This document shows, piece after piece, positions 53,700-64,000 of a stretch of DNA of 64,000 nucleotides. The first letter of the stretch is position 1; every line of letters starts with the position of its first letter. This DNA comes from Blasia pusilla (Eukaryota > Marchantiophyta > Marchantiopsida > Blasiales), in assembly GCA_050084515.1 (NCBI GenBank), contig CM114273.1, positions 24,118,001-24,182,000 on the forward strand, in the 5' to 3' direction. The notes under the pieces were generated by a model. The model worked only from the letters and a program-made list of their open reading frames with translations, searched no databases and was not told the origin of the DNA. Both the position numbers and the translations under genes were made by a program.

Positions 53700-54360
53700 C
53701 TCTCCTCCTCACGAGAGCTCCCCTCTAGAGCTCACTCTCGCGAAAGGAACAATTTCTCCCCCACTCTCTTCCGCTGCTCCTCCTCTTCCTACTCCTGCAG
53801 CAGTCCAGTCCCCTCTCCTCGCTTCCTCCCTCGAGCACAGCGCAGCGCAGTGCAGCACAGCACAGCACAGCACAGCGCTTGAGGCGTAAGGAAAGACCGG
53901 AAGCACGAGCTCTGCTGTTCTGTCTGCTGCACAGAGAGCAAACAGAAACAGACTGCGCTTTCCACGGGCAATTGTCACTCGTGCTGCTTGCTTGCTGCTC
54001 CGGTTCCTGCCCTAGGGACTCACAGGGAGAGCTCGGTCAAATCGCTAAACTTAGCCGACTCTGGACACTTGTTCCACTCCTCCCCTAAGGGAACCTAGTC
54101 GAATTGTGGCCCGCTTAACTTAGCTGGACGTTTACCGAACTAGTCAAGAATGTTATGCGGAGGGTACTGCCTTCCGTCACTTCCTTGCACCAAAACGCCA
54201 TAGTTTCGAAAAAATCGCGATGATTTTCAGAGGGTCAATGATTCCGATGAGACTAATTATGCCCCCAAAAAATTACCATAAGCACCACTCGCGTGAATAG
54301 GAAAGAAAAGTTTATGAAAATGGTCAATTTTGAAAGAGGAGATGGGTACTCGAGGAGATA
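53700..54360 (-). promoter_or_regulatory. SEC23 upstream region
   Basis: The 5' flank of SEC23 is CT/GC-rich. It has a 5-bp CAGCA/CAGCG tandem run at 53,835-53,878, most likely in the untranslated leader. No clear TATA box precedes it on the minus strand, which fits a housekeeping gene. Frames through here on either strand are unrecognised. Confidence 0.45.
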
Positions 54361-54364
54361 TCCT

Positions 54365-54775
54365 CGAGTAATAAAAAATGTTTGAAGAGTTAGTGTAGAA
54401 GTCGTGAAGGGAAGAGATTAATGATGTTACACATAAATTCCAAAAAAAAAAATTTTATTGCCGGTAGCATGTCAAATATTTTCTTCCTGCCCACTTGTCA
54501 CGTGTCAAGCAGATTGGTGTATGCAAATCAAGAAGGCACCTATAAAAATATAGATAAGGTGCTCCCATGATGCACGCGACATAAAAAAAAGTGTTTGAAG
54601 AGCTAGTGTATATGTCGTGAAGGGAAGAGATTAGTGATGCTCCACATAAATTCAAATTTTTTTTTTACTGCCCGTAGTATGTGAAACATTTTCTTGTTGC
54701 CCAATTGCCACGTGTCAAACATAGAGGTGTTTGCAAATCAAGAAGGCACTCTCCCATAATAATATAGATGGAAGT
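54365..54775. repeat. Tandem pair of ~215-bp repeats with CACGTG boxes
   Basis: Two head-to-tail units begin near 54,369 and 54,584 (both AAAAA...GTTTGAAGAGYTAGTGTA) and end in AATATAGAT (about 54,556 and 54,769). They differ at about 15-20 percent of positions. Each includes a CACGTGTCAA site (at 54,499 and 54,710), a G-box core also found in plant promoters. The type of element is unknown. Confidence 0.8.
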
Positions 54776-55499
54776 CCATCGGAGAGGACTTTGAGTAGTC
54801 TTTTAGCACGGAAGTCAATCTATACCACCACTTTGTGAATGAAAACGCATATGTGTTTTCTTCTCCCTTGTTCATGTTCACTTCCTTCTACTTTGTATAG
54901 TATTTTGCTAGTTAAAATTGCCTCTATCATGCAAAAAAAATGATGTGAAGAAATTTTCATGCAAAGATCCAAAATATTTAAAAACATTTAATGACAATAA
55001 TTTTAGAAATTGGGGGGCATGTACGTCCTACCCATGATTTATGAGTGCCCAACAACAATTGTGGCAGGCCCTACCCTCGTGTGCCTATTCATCCTCGAGT
55101 TGGCTTAAGGAGGGTAAGATTCCGGTTAAGTGGGGAGTGGTACAAGACAAAATGAAGTGTGCATAGCCGGATTCGAGACTTCTACCCCCTGCTCAATATG
55201 GGAGGAGTTGTCCACTATGCTATAGCTTCCTACTCAATGGAAAGGGGGAAAAGAAGATTTCATTTTTACTTTCAAGGATAATCCCAAGGAGAAGCCAAGG
55301 TTAACTAACTCGACCTCGGGTTAGAAAACCTGAGGATAAATAGGCACGAGGGGCCCTACAAGCTACATTTCTCAAAGAGCCCCCTCTCTTCCTTATTCAA
55401 CATCTCTTACTTAGCACACTAATCCTTAAGTAACCCTTGAGGATTATATGATCCCCAGTATGACTAGGCGGTATGTCGCTAGTTCTAGCGACTAGGGCA

Positions 55500-56160
55500 T
55501 ATGTCCTAGGCGGTATGCCCCTAAGCATGTCTTCAAAATAAGAAATTCACTCTTATATTGGTTGTGAGTTTCATTACTCTCACATGAGACCAAATGAGAG
55601 ATTTCCTAAGGGTTACACGCACAACAATACGACGATCACCATGATAAACAATAGGAATAAGTTGTCGAAAGTCGCCACCAAATATAAATATCTTCCCCCC
55701 AAATGACATATATCGCAATCAAGGATCCACCAAACCCATGATATCTTGGAAGGTATGATTAACAACCTCAACAACGTTACGGTGGATCATAGGGGCTTCG
55801 TCCTATACAATCAACATGACCTTTTGTATAATGTGTGTTATGTGACTATTAATCGACAACCCATAAAACACATAACAAATCAATAAGTAAGAAAACATTG
55901 ATTTGTAATACATATAAGTAAAGGCGCAAGAAACAAATGCATAATATTAAACAATGCTGAGAAATTCTCACAAAGTCTTCAACGTTAACTTACTTACAAA
56001 TGGATCATTCATAAACCTAAATTGGGATCTTGAAGTGAGAAACCCATATCCCCTCCATCCAATAATAAAGCAGCAATCCTCAAAGATGCAAGTGCAATAG
56101 CCATATTATCCTTATTGCCAAATAAATACTCGTTGATAAGGTGCTTCTCTTACATTGGCT
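55500..56160 (-). pseudogene. Helitron Pif1-type helicase fragment
   Basis: On the minus strand: a Walker B-type DEAPM at about 55,800; SFGGKIFIFGGDFRQLIPIV at 55,707-55,650; and LIWSHVRVMKLTTNIRV at about 55,580. These are consecutive helicase motifs of Helitron proteins. Stops interrupt the tract at about 55,822 and 55,720. It is another copy than the fragments at 38 and 61 kb and in the opposite orientation. Confidence 0.8.
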
Positions 56161-57370
56161 TATAGAAATATCTGACTTTTCTCACACCCAAGAATTAAGA
56201 AAATGGTGATACAAGCATGGATATCTCAATCTCAAAATAGAGATTAGTTTAATTAATTTCTCAAAATTGTGTCATGTTCACATGTATTAACTTGCATGTA
56301 CATTGTTGTGGTTATGGTATGATGCATATACTTAATAGAGCACTAATTGTGGACATGGATAATAAGTGAGTTTCGCGAAACAATATTGTTGAGAGTTTAA
56401 TGGTATTGAATGTATCGCTACTCTTAATGGACTTATGGAATGTTGGTGTTGAATGTTTGGCTCTGACCTAATGCATAATATTAAAATTTGATGTCATGAC
56501 TTAAGTCTCATTTGAACCTCAACAATATATCACATATTGATGAGAGCTTCTTAGTCACTACCTATCTGCTAAAAAATACTCCCTTGCGTATGACTTCATC
56601 ATAATTTCTCCTCTTATTTTTTGAAAAGCGAAAATAGCCGTCACTTTCAATACATATGAAAGTCATATAGATAGAAATTAAGGGTTAGCAAATGGCTAAA
56701 ATCTATGCTCCAATTGTCATCTCTTGTCACACATAAACCAAATCGATTGTTAAAGCATAACATTCTTTTTTTGAGTTATTGACTCAAACATTCGAATCAT
56801 CTTGCAAAGAAGAGGTTTCGTTCTAAGACACAATACATACAAGATCTCTCAAAGCTTATAACACACTTTGCAATGTTTGTACTATAGGAAAAGATCTCCA
56901 ATCTAGAGTTTGAGCTAGACCGTCTACAAATGGAGATGAAAAATCTAGAGCCAATCAAGAAAAGAAGAAATTTATTACTATCTTTAAGGATATGACTTCC
57001 CACTATCGTTCAGTTTAAAAACTTGGCGTAAGCTATGCAACTCTTTATCCTTCTACTGTGAAGATTTGAGTTTTTTGGTCCACCATGAATAATTTTGGCT
57101 CTATATGGAGCCAACATCCAACTTTTTTTCTATCTAAAAAAATTGATATTCATCTCTTAAGCTTTACAAATATTGTACTTAATTCTACTCATAATCTCAC
57201 AATGTTGAAAACCCATCGTCTATTTTAATTACATTCCAATGTTGATCCTCCGAAAGACATAGCTCTCAATGTCTTTGATTTTCTATGTCGCAAAAAGCAA
57301 TAAACTTCTAGAATACCTCTGTTACTCAGAGTAATTTTATACTTTGACACGTAAGGGGAGACACCAAGAA
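56161..57370. other. AT-rich DNA, no gene recognised
   Basis: Nothing supportable beyond short frames. It probably includes decayed Helitron sequence on the left and gypsy sequence on the right. Confidence 0.4.
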
Positions 57371-57374
57371 CCCC

Positions 57375-60340
57375 TGAATGCTATTGTCATGCCTGCTAAG
57401 AAGGATGTGCATGGCAATTGAACGGATGGGCCAATATGTGGAGATTACCGACCTATTAATCGACAAACAAAGTTTGATAGGTATGTCGTGCCCACCTGTG
57501 AGGATATCTTTGATGTTATTGGGCATGCAAAGGTCTTCTGTTCATTGGATCTTTGAGTTGGATACCATCACCGCCTATCAGATTGCAAGACATGAAGAAG
57601 ACGATATTTTGGGGCATCAATCCTCAGGGGAAGGATTGCTTATACGAGTGGCGTCTCTTACCATTTGGATTAAATAACGCCCCCGCTGAGTTACAAAGGG
57701 TCATGGATAGGATCTTGGCAGGTTTGGATTTTGCTAGGTGTTATATTGATGACATCGTAGTCTTTAGCGCCATAATTGAGGAGCATGAGCGACATCTGGA
57801 GGAGGTGTTTCGACGATTGCACTTACATGGGCTGAAGCTACATCTAAGCAAGTGCAAGTTCTTCTACGATCATATTGAATACTTTGGTCACACACTATAT
57901 CCAAGTGGCCTTGGTATGTAGAACACAAAGATAGAGGCTATTTCATGCATTCCATGCCTTGCAAATGTGAGTTGAGTTCGTGCATTCATGGGATCGGAAA
58001 ACTTCTATTGAAAGTACGTCAAGGGTTTTAGTTCGATTTGTCGTGCGCATACACATCGCTACACAACATACATCGTTGTCACCGAACACACACACAAACA
58101 CGCACGATCCCATGCTAACTCATGGCATCCAAACAACGAGACAAGAAGTACCAAAATATCTCCAATTAAAGTAAGATCCAATCTCTCTCTACACCATCGC
58201 ACACCATAGCTCTCAAAGGTGTGCACTCTCTCTCATGTCAAACCAAACCCACTCTCTTAATGAGAGGCTTGGGTTACACTCACAAGGCAAGGGACCATAG
58301 TTCCGCCGTCTCATGTCAAGAGGTTCAACAAAGAGAGAATGAGCTCTCAAGCTCTCTCTCTCTCTCCTTGGGATATATACCCCTCCCCTCTCCCAAGCTC
58401 TCTCCATGGTAACCTATTCTCCCAATTCACCTCCTTGGCTCTTGACCTGATGTAGGAGGTCAAGGGTCACTTACCATAAATAGAAAGTCAATCATATACT
58501 CAAAATGGTACTTACCTAAAATATAATGTTCCTCAATATGGCTCCAAATGAGCCAAAACGAAGGGGAAACCTGCTCTCTCAGGTTTCCCGGGGCCTCAGC
58601 AGGTTATCTTCGACCTCCTAGGCGTGTCCTCCACTACTCTTGAAGACGCTCTACTAGATCTCACTGATCTATCCTAAAGGACGTGACAGATTGCAAAGCC
58701 AATAACCTTGCTAACTAAGGTGGATCACAAATGGCAATGGAGAGATGAGTAGGAGAGAGCATTTTAGCTGGTTAAGGACAAGTTGACGTGCGCGCCCATA
58801 TTGAGGAGACCGATTAGAGGGTTCCTTTCGAGTTGCACACTAATTGGACTATATTGGGTCTTAGAGCGGTGCTCATCCAACATTAGAATGAGGGTAGAGA
58901 ATTCATGGTGGCTTACGCTAGTTGCTTGAACAACGTTGCAGAGGCAAAGTATAGCTCATATGAGAGTTAATGCTTGGCTGTAGTGTGGACTATCATGCAT
59001 TTCAGGTGTTATTTATTCGGAAATCCCTTTACCATTGCCACTAATCATTAGCCATTTAAGTGGTTTAGGGTCGGACAAGCTTACATGGAAGCTTGCGAGA
59101 TTGGCTCTATTGTTGCAGGAGTATGATTTCCACGTGGTGCATAGATCTGGGACGTTCAACCATGATGCATATGGGTTAAGCCGTAACTCATTCCCGAGTC
59201 AGCGAGATGCGATTGAAGCTCGTTGGCATGGAGAGAGTGACGAGGACATGATGTCAGGATGACACGCGTCAACCTATTTGGGCTTGTTGGCTATGGAGAG
59301 CCAGATTGCAGAGATTTTGATGACGAGTTATTGCGGAGAGTCCTTAGATCTAGAGGCCGGTGAGGAGGCGACACATGGCCGAGATGTTCACGAGGATGGA
59401 GAAGTCTTGGATTACTTGCTTATTGGCAGCGTTACGAGCATAGTGGATGCTAGAGAGTGAGATCGGATCCTACAACAAGCCATATGGTTCTAATGGGAGG
59501 TGACACATGTGTTGAGAGTTTGGGAGGATGGTAGAGTACGTATAGTGCCTCATCCTTCATAGAGAGGAAGTTTGGTGTGGGATGCCCACAAGGAGTAGGA
59601 TCATTTTGGAGTGAAGCGGACGTACAACTTGCTCTAGATAGAGTATTGGTGGCAAGGCATACAAATTGACGTTGAACAATTGGTTGCTAGGTGCATGGTG
59701 TGTGATCTGGTCCGGGCATTATTCAATGCTCAACTCCACAGTTGCATCCACTTTTGATCTTGTGCTGGAGAGGGTTGTGCACATGGTGAAGAGAGGTTTA
59801 TGCAAGTATGGCTTACAAAGAGATCACCTAGGAGATTGGGACCTCCAGTTGTCGTGGTTGGCGATGGGATACAAATTTAGCAAGCATACATCCTTAGCGT
59901 TTTTCTCACCATACTTGATGCTTTATAGCCGAGAGCCGGATTTACTTACGGCAATTCATCGAGATGTTAGTGAAGTGTTGAACCTCAATGACCTAGCTTG
60001 ATGTAAGGATGCGAGCATGTTCTCAGAGGGCTAAGTTGTTCGGAGAGTGTTTGAGAATTTGGAAATTGCGCAACATCGGGATATGTTGAGGTATGCGACT
60101 ATTCTGGGAGGTGGTTACTAACCGACTATTTGGAGGTTTCATCAAGGAGACTATGTCTACTTACAGCACACGACACCCATGACGTTTGATGTGACTGTGG
60201 AGCGCACTATCTTGAGAGTGAGCGAGGTTTTGCCATGTGGTATTCTATTTTTGGAGGGACATGATGGTATGGTTTGGAAGGACCATGTGTGTAACTATGC
60301 GTCATGTTACCTTTCTAACATTGATGGTACAACTGATTCG
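57375..60340 (+). pseudogene. Ty3/gypsy pol remnant, copy 2
   Basis: Same family as the copy at 14.3-17.3 kb and aligned with it along most of its length. It runs from the RT entry (VMPAKKDVHGN) at 57,385 through CGDYRPIN, YIDDIVVFS at about 57,745, RNase H (about 58,910-59,160) and the zinc region, and ends near 60,340 in the downstream pol sequence. The integrase catalytic core present in copy 1 (about 16,300-16,700) is largely deleted at 59,745-59,770. Stops are frequent (57,421, 57,555, 57,919, 59,047). An antisense LTR of the same family interrupts it at 58,039-58,688. No LTR of its own is recognisable at either end. Confidence 0.9.
58039..58688 (-). mobile_element. Antisense solo LTR with 4-bp target duplication
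   Basis: 650-bp LTR, TGTCACGTCC at 58,688 to GCGCACGACA at 58,039 on the minus strand, homologous to 17,676-18,316. It is flanked by GATT at 58,035-58,038 and 58,689-58,692. Copy 1 shows the unoccupied site (TTCGATTGCGAAG at 15,240), so the insertion point and duplication are directly visible. No internal sequence is present, so it is a solo LTR left by LTR-LTR recombination. Confidence 0.95.
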
Positions 60341-60999
60341 AGATAAGTAGTTCTTGTAGGCTTATGATGTAAATTGAGTAGCAATGTTTTTTCGAAAAAG
60401 ATGAAAGAGCTTCATAGAGGTGGGAACTTATTTAACTTATAGCACTACACCATAAAAAATAAGTTGAACGTATATTCTCCGTGTACATGCTTCTCCATCG
60501 AATGGGGACTAAGTGACATAAATATGGGCGGATAGAAGTAAAAAAGAAGAAGATGGTGACTATGGTGAGTGGGATGTTAAGAAGTTGGTTAGTGGAAAGT
60601 TAAGAGGCCTCTCAGCCTATCCCTATGAAATCTACGAATCCCTTTCAAGACTTAACATTTAAGACTTCACTATAGTCACTCCCTCTAAAACTCTGAAAAC
60701 TTACCTAAGTTTAAGATTAAAGACTCTACTCCAAAGAGTATTCGAATCCCTTCCTTCCTAATCGAGAGCAAAGTAGCCAACGTATTTAAGGAATCATGTG
60801 AGAGTCTTGAAGTAGGAATTTCTTTCTTTCATTTCACATTACCAATACATACGATCGATGCATGCAAGTTGATAGGGGGGGGGGCACATCTTTTGTTTGT
60901 AGGCACAAGTTCAAATGAAAATGAGTTATTCAAGGTTAAACATTATGTTCTTGCTTTTTCTATTATATATACTTTCTTAAGAAATATAACAATTCTTTT

Positions 61000-62001
61000 T
61001 ATATAAGTTGCTTATGATAAGTATGGCATGAGCAAGAAGCGTTTGCAAACTTGTTATTAAAGGTCGATAAGGATTGTATACCATTACATTATGACCTTGG
61101 AGGTGATTTTATACAAATTCCAAACTCCATGATTATTAAGACCACAAGACTCATTGACATTGTTTATGGATGTGATATTGATAATTTTTAGGAGTATATC
61201 TATTCTTTCAACCAAGGATCCTATTTTGGATATTATCAATGTTGAAATAATATCTTGATTTCCTTGATAGATAATTTTAATATTTTCTCAAATATCATAA
61301 ATCAATACTATTAGATGATGAATTTAGTGGCATTATTCTACGTTATCCTTTGGATTCTAAGAGTTTATTCTCTTTTTCTATGAGCATATTTTTTAATGTG
61401 CCGATTTGGTTTTTGGTGATAGGATGAGGCTTTTATACCAAAAAAATTCTTGAATGCATGTTTGCCATCAAGATTGCCTCCACATTGTTTATCTTTGAGG
61501 ATTGGAGCTCCAATCATGCTATCACAACATATGAATGGAGCAAATGAACAGGAAAATAGAAGCAAATAGGACTTGCTTGGTGATTTTTGGATTTGTTCGA
61601 TATATCATAGATGCACTTATTATGATTGGTAAAAATAGTAGAGCGTGTAGGTTTATTCCATGCATTTCGTTGATTTCATTTGATTTCGGCTTTATTTGTC
61701 CAACCTTTACAATGACATTAATAAGCCTCGAGGTCAAACACTGGAGAGTTTGCATTTACTTGCCAAATCTTGTATTTTTTCACGTGCAATTATATGTTGT
61801 CTTATCTAGAGTAGGTTCTAAGAATTCAATTCATATTATGGTTGATAGTCAAAATCCAATAAACAAAGTTGGTGTTTATACTAGAAATGTTGTATATCAT
61901 GAAGTGTTGTATGGAAATAAATACAATAATAGAATTATGAGTTTTCCTCTTTTGGTTTCTAATGAGAATATTATATTTATTTATGAATTACTATTGTATT
62001 A
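61000..62001 (+). pseudogene. Helitron helicase C-terminal end
   Basis: Reads LRIGAPIML-type sequence at about 61,500 and then an open stretch at 61,535-62,001 with FTMTLISLEVKHWRVCIYLP and LYVVLSRVGSKNSIHIMV. These are the last helicase motifs (the TINKSQG equivalent is eroded), and the tract ends near the natural C-terminus (NVVYHEVL). It extends past the point at which the 38-kb copy is cut, and shows what that copy lost. Confidence 0.8.
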
Positions 62002-62239
62002 ATGAATTAAAAAGTATGTAGTTGGATGCTCGCCAAGAAAACCTGAAATGGAAGAGAATGAAGTGCTACATGAAAATTGGATGTCATACTATGCTTTGGT
62101 GAGGGAACATAACAATGATGTGATATGTCTGCGAGAGAGGCCATTGTGTTTGTATGTTTGAAGATTTGTCATGTTATATTATAAGAATGGTGTCTGTGCA
62201 TGGGTGAGGGGAGAGAACTATTGGCCCTCTTAACTCGCC

Positions 62240-62400
62240 CTTTTAATATAACTACTTATTAAATCTAACACGTGTCCACAGAACAAAAGTTATTAGAGGA
62301 TACGTGTCAATGACGTGGGAGGTTCCTCTAACCCCATCCTCTCTTAATAATATAATAATAATAATAATAATAAAAGAAGTTCTGAAAAATGTACATTTTA
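62240..62400. repeat. (TAA)n run and nearby ACGTG boxes
   Basis: An (ATA/TAA)n tract lies at 62,347-62,373. Two ACGTGTC boxes lie just upstream (62,270 and 62,302), similar to those in the 54.4-kb repeats. There is no gene. Confidence 0.6.
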
Positions 62401-62401
62401 A

Positions 62402-63400
62402 TCGTTTAATTTCAACGTCGGTTCTTCGCAAAGGCATTCTCACTGGTAGTAGTAGAGATAACATGGATGAAAAAATAACGTGTCTTAGGGACGGAGGGAA
62501 CCAACGTGCGGCCCTCTTTTATGGATGGGGTGCCGCCCGAAGTTTGCTACTCCTAGAAAGTTCGTATTAGAACTTTCATACGAATTTTGGATTATTAGTA
62601 ATCCAAAGGGGATTAGGGGTTTATACATGAAATCCTTCATAGTCTTTGTACCAACCTTAGAGCTTGTAAGGTCACACGATCACCGAGTTCGTATTACTAT
62701 GAATTCATATTAACGAAACTTATTCACGCGGATCTATGAATTCGTAATAATGAAGCTTATTACAATTAAATCACACGAATCATATTACACATCTCCATGC
62801 AGAATTGTTCTTAATATTCTTAATCCTACGGTTAATAAAACCACACAAGCCCCATAATATGCACATGCACGGGATAGCTTGCCCGGTCAAGAAAATAAAG
62901 GAGCTCACATGTAAGGGCAATTATTATTAGGGAAAAAAATTAGAAGGAACAAAAGCCCAAAGGAGGCATGACATATAAGGAGGGACAACATGTACATTTT
63001 AAATGGACGGGCAAGGACATAAATGGGGATAGAAGAGTGGAATGGATGGATGAACCATTTTGGATGTCTTTACACATGCATGTGGTCACTTAAAAAAAAG
63101 TCTAAGCCAAACAAACCCTTAAAAAATAAAAATCCATATTTGTAGAATAAATTACGTTTAAGACTAGCTTTGAAATAGCCGGAAGCAACCGGCAGATAAA
63201 TGGCAGGAATATGAAGGGAACGATTACTTAAACATACTTGTCCCACAGTAGTGCTGCCAATGACAACTCGAAATCATGATAGTGGCGTGAATATTGGGGG
63301 ATAATCCGTTTCCTTTGACCCTAAACTTTAAGGTTAGCACGGTTTGTGTGGAAGTTAGCTCCGCGCAGATTACGGCCACATCCACTTAATTGAAGCGAAT
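62402..63400. other. Intergenic, no gene recognised
   Basis: AT-rich anonymous sequence with repeated CGAATT/GAATTC-containing stretches around 62,560-62,780. No domain-bearing frame was found. Confidence 0.45.
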
Positions 63401-63721
63401 TCGTGCTCGGGCTCCGGATTACCGTGGATCAGTCCAGATTCGGGAATTAAAAATGCCGTGGAGCCATCTCTTATGGGTCCGCCTCCAACCATCCCTTCAC
63501 ATTCCCCTCGCCTAAATGTGGCTATGACACCATGCGCATGGGATGTCCGGAGGCGACGTGCCGGTCGTCGGCGGTCGGCACACCCGGTGTCTCCGAGGAG
63601 CTCGGTTCGTTCGCCCGAGACTCCGACCGGTCTCACCCGGTTCGCTCACCCCTGGAAATCACGCCCCCAGCTTACCGCATGCTCATGGGAGGTATCGCAT
63701 GATGGGGGCCCATGGCGGGCA

Positions 63722-63730
63722 TATAAAAAG
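63722..63730 (+). promoter_or_regulatory. TATA box of a gene leaving the right edge
   Basis: TATAAAAAG stands in a GC-rich context (63,430-63,990) that contrasts with the AT-rich flank. Transcription would start near 63,755, in a purine-rich leader (GAGGAGAAGAGAAGAGCG). The reading frame across 63,458-63,943 starts upstream of the TATA box and has no recognisable domain, so I do not call it a gene. The true first exon is probably at or beyond the window edge. Confidence 0.5.
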
Positions 63731-64000
63731 GGTGACCGCTCAAAGAGCTTGTTTATCAGAAGAGAGGAAAGGCTTGTTTCCGTAGCGGCCAGCAGAGCTC
63801 GTCAAGAGCTCGCGAGACGGGAGTGGAGGAGAAGAGAAGAGCGCTCGCGAGGACGAGGACCGACGACGAGAGAGGGTGGGTCAGGAGGTGGAAGAGGTGG
63901 AGCCTTTTGTCGATCTTCTCAGGGTTTGGACCGTGTGGTATGATGTTTGCGAGTGCGGATACGGACGCAGGCACGGATTGCTAGGAATTTGACGCGGAAG

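Overview
This window is nuclear DNA from a land plant or a close streptophyte relative. Two conserved multi-exon genes have consensus GT-AG introns (one GC-AG), and the retroelements (Ty1/copia, Ty3/gypsy with a YIDD reverse transcriptase, Helitrons, a MULE with a SWIM finger) are plant-like. Introns are mostly 80-500 bp and FANCI is retained. I lean towards a non-seed plant (moss, liverwort, lycophyte or charophyte alga), but nothing here fixes the species.

Layout, left to right. 1-415: edge of a copia element. 2,782-10,964 (+): FANCI, the partner of FANCD2 in DNA crosslink repair, reconstructed as about 15 exons. 13,790-18,316 (+): a decayed Ty3/gypsy element with a 245-bp (GA)n tract and a 641-bp LTR. 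19,790-38,580: a three-deep nest. A broken Helitron contains a Ty1/copia element (21,343-37,655), and that contains an 11.5-kb Mutator-like composite element (25,345-36,808). 38,581-44,130 (-): a second Ty3/gypsy-type element carrying gag, protease and a C5-cytosine DNA methyltransferase. 48,045-53,699 (-): an intact SEC23 (COPII coat) gene of 12 coding exons. 54-62 kb: Helitron fragments and a second decayed Ty3/gypsy copy interrupted by an antisense solo LTR with a 4-bp target duplication. 63.4-64 kb: a TATA box and probable first exon of a gene that leaves the window.

The most unusual region is 25.3-36.8 kb. A MULE transposase gene (-) and a second gene (+) diverge from a promoter built of seven 67-bp repeats, each carrying a palindrome with the 12-bp half-site GCAACCCGTCGG. 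The same palindrome recurs many times in the apparent introns and flanks of both genes, and I did not see it outside this interval. The plus-strand gene ends in a module that looks like an amino (N6-adenine/N4-cytosine) DNA methyltransferase in beta-class order, with both key motifs eroded. A cytosine methyltransferase in the neighbouring retroelement makes two unrelated methyltransferase-bearing mobile elements within 14 kb.

The two host genes look functional. Essentially all transposon genes carry stops or frameshifts.
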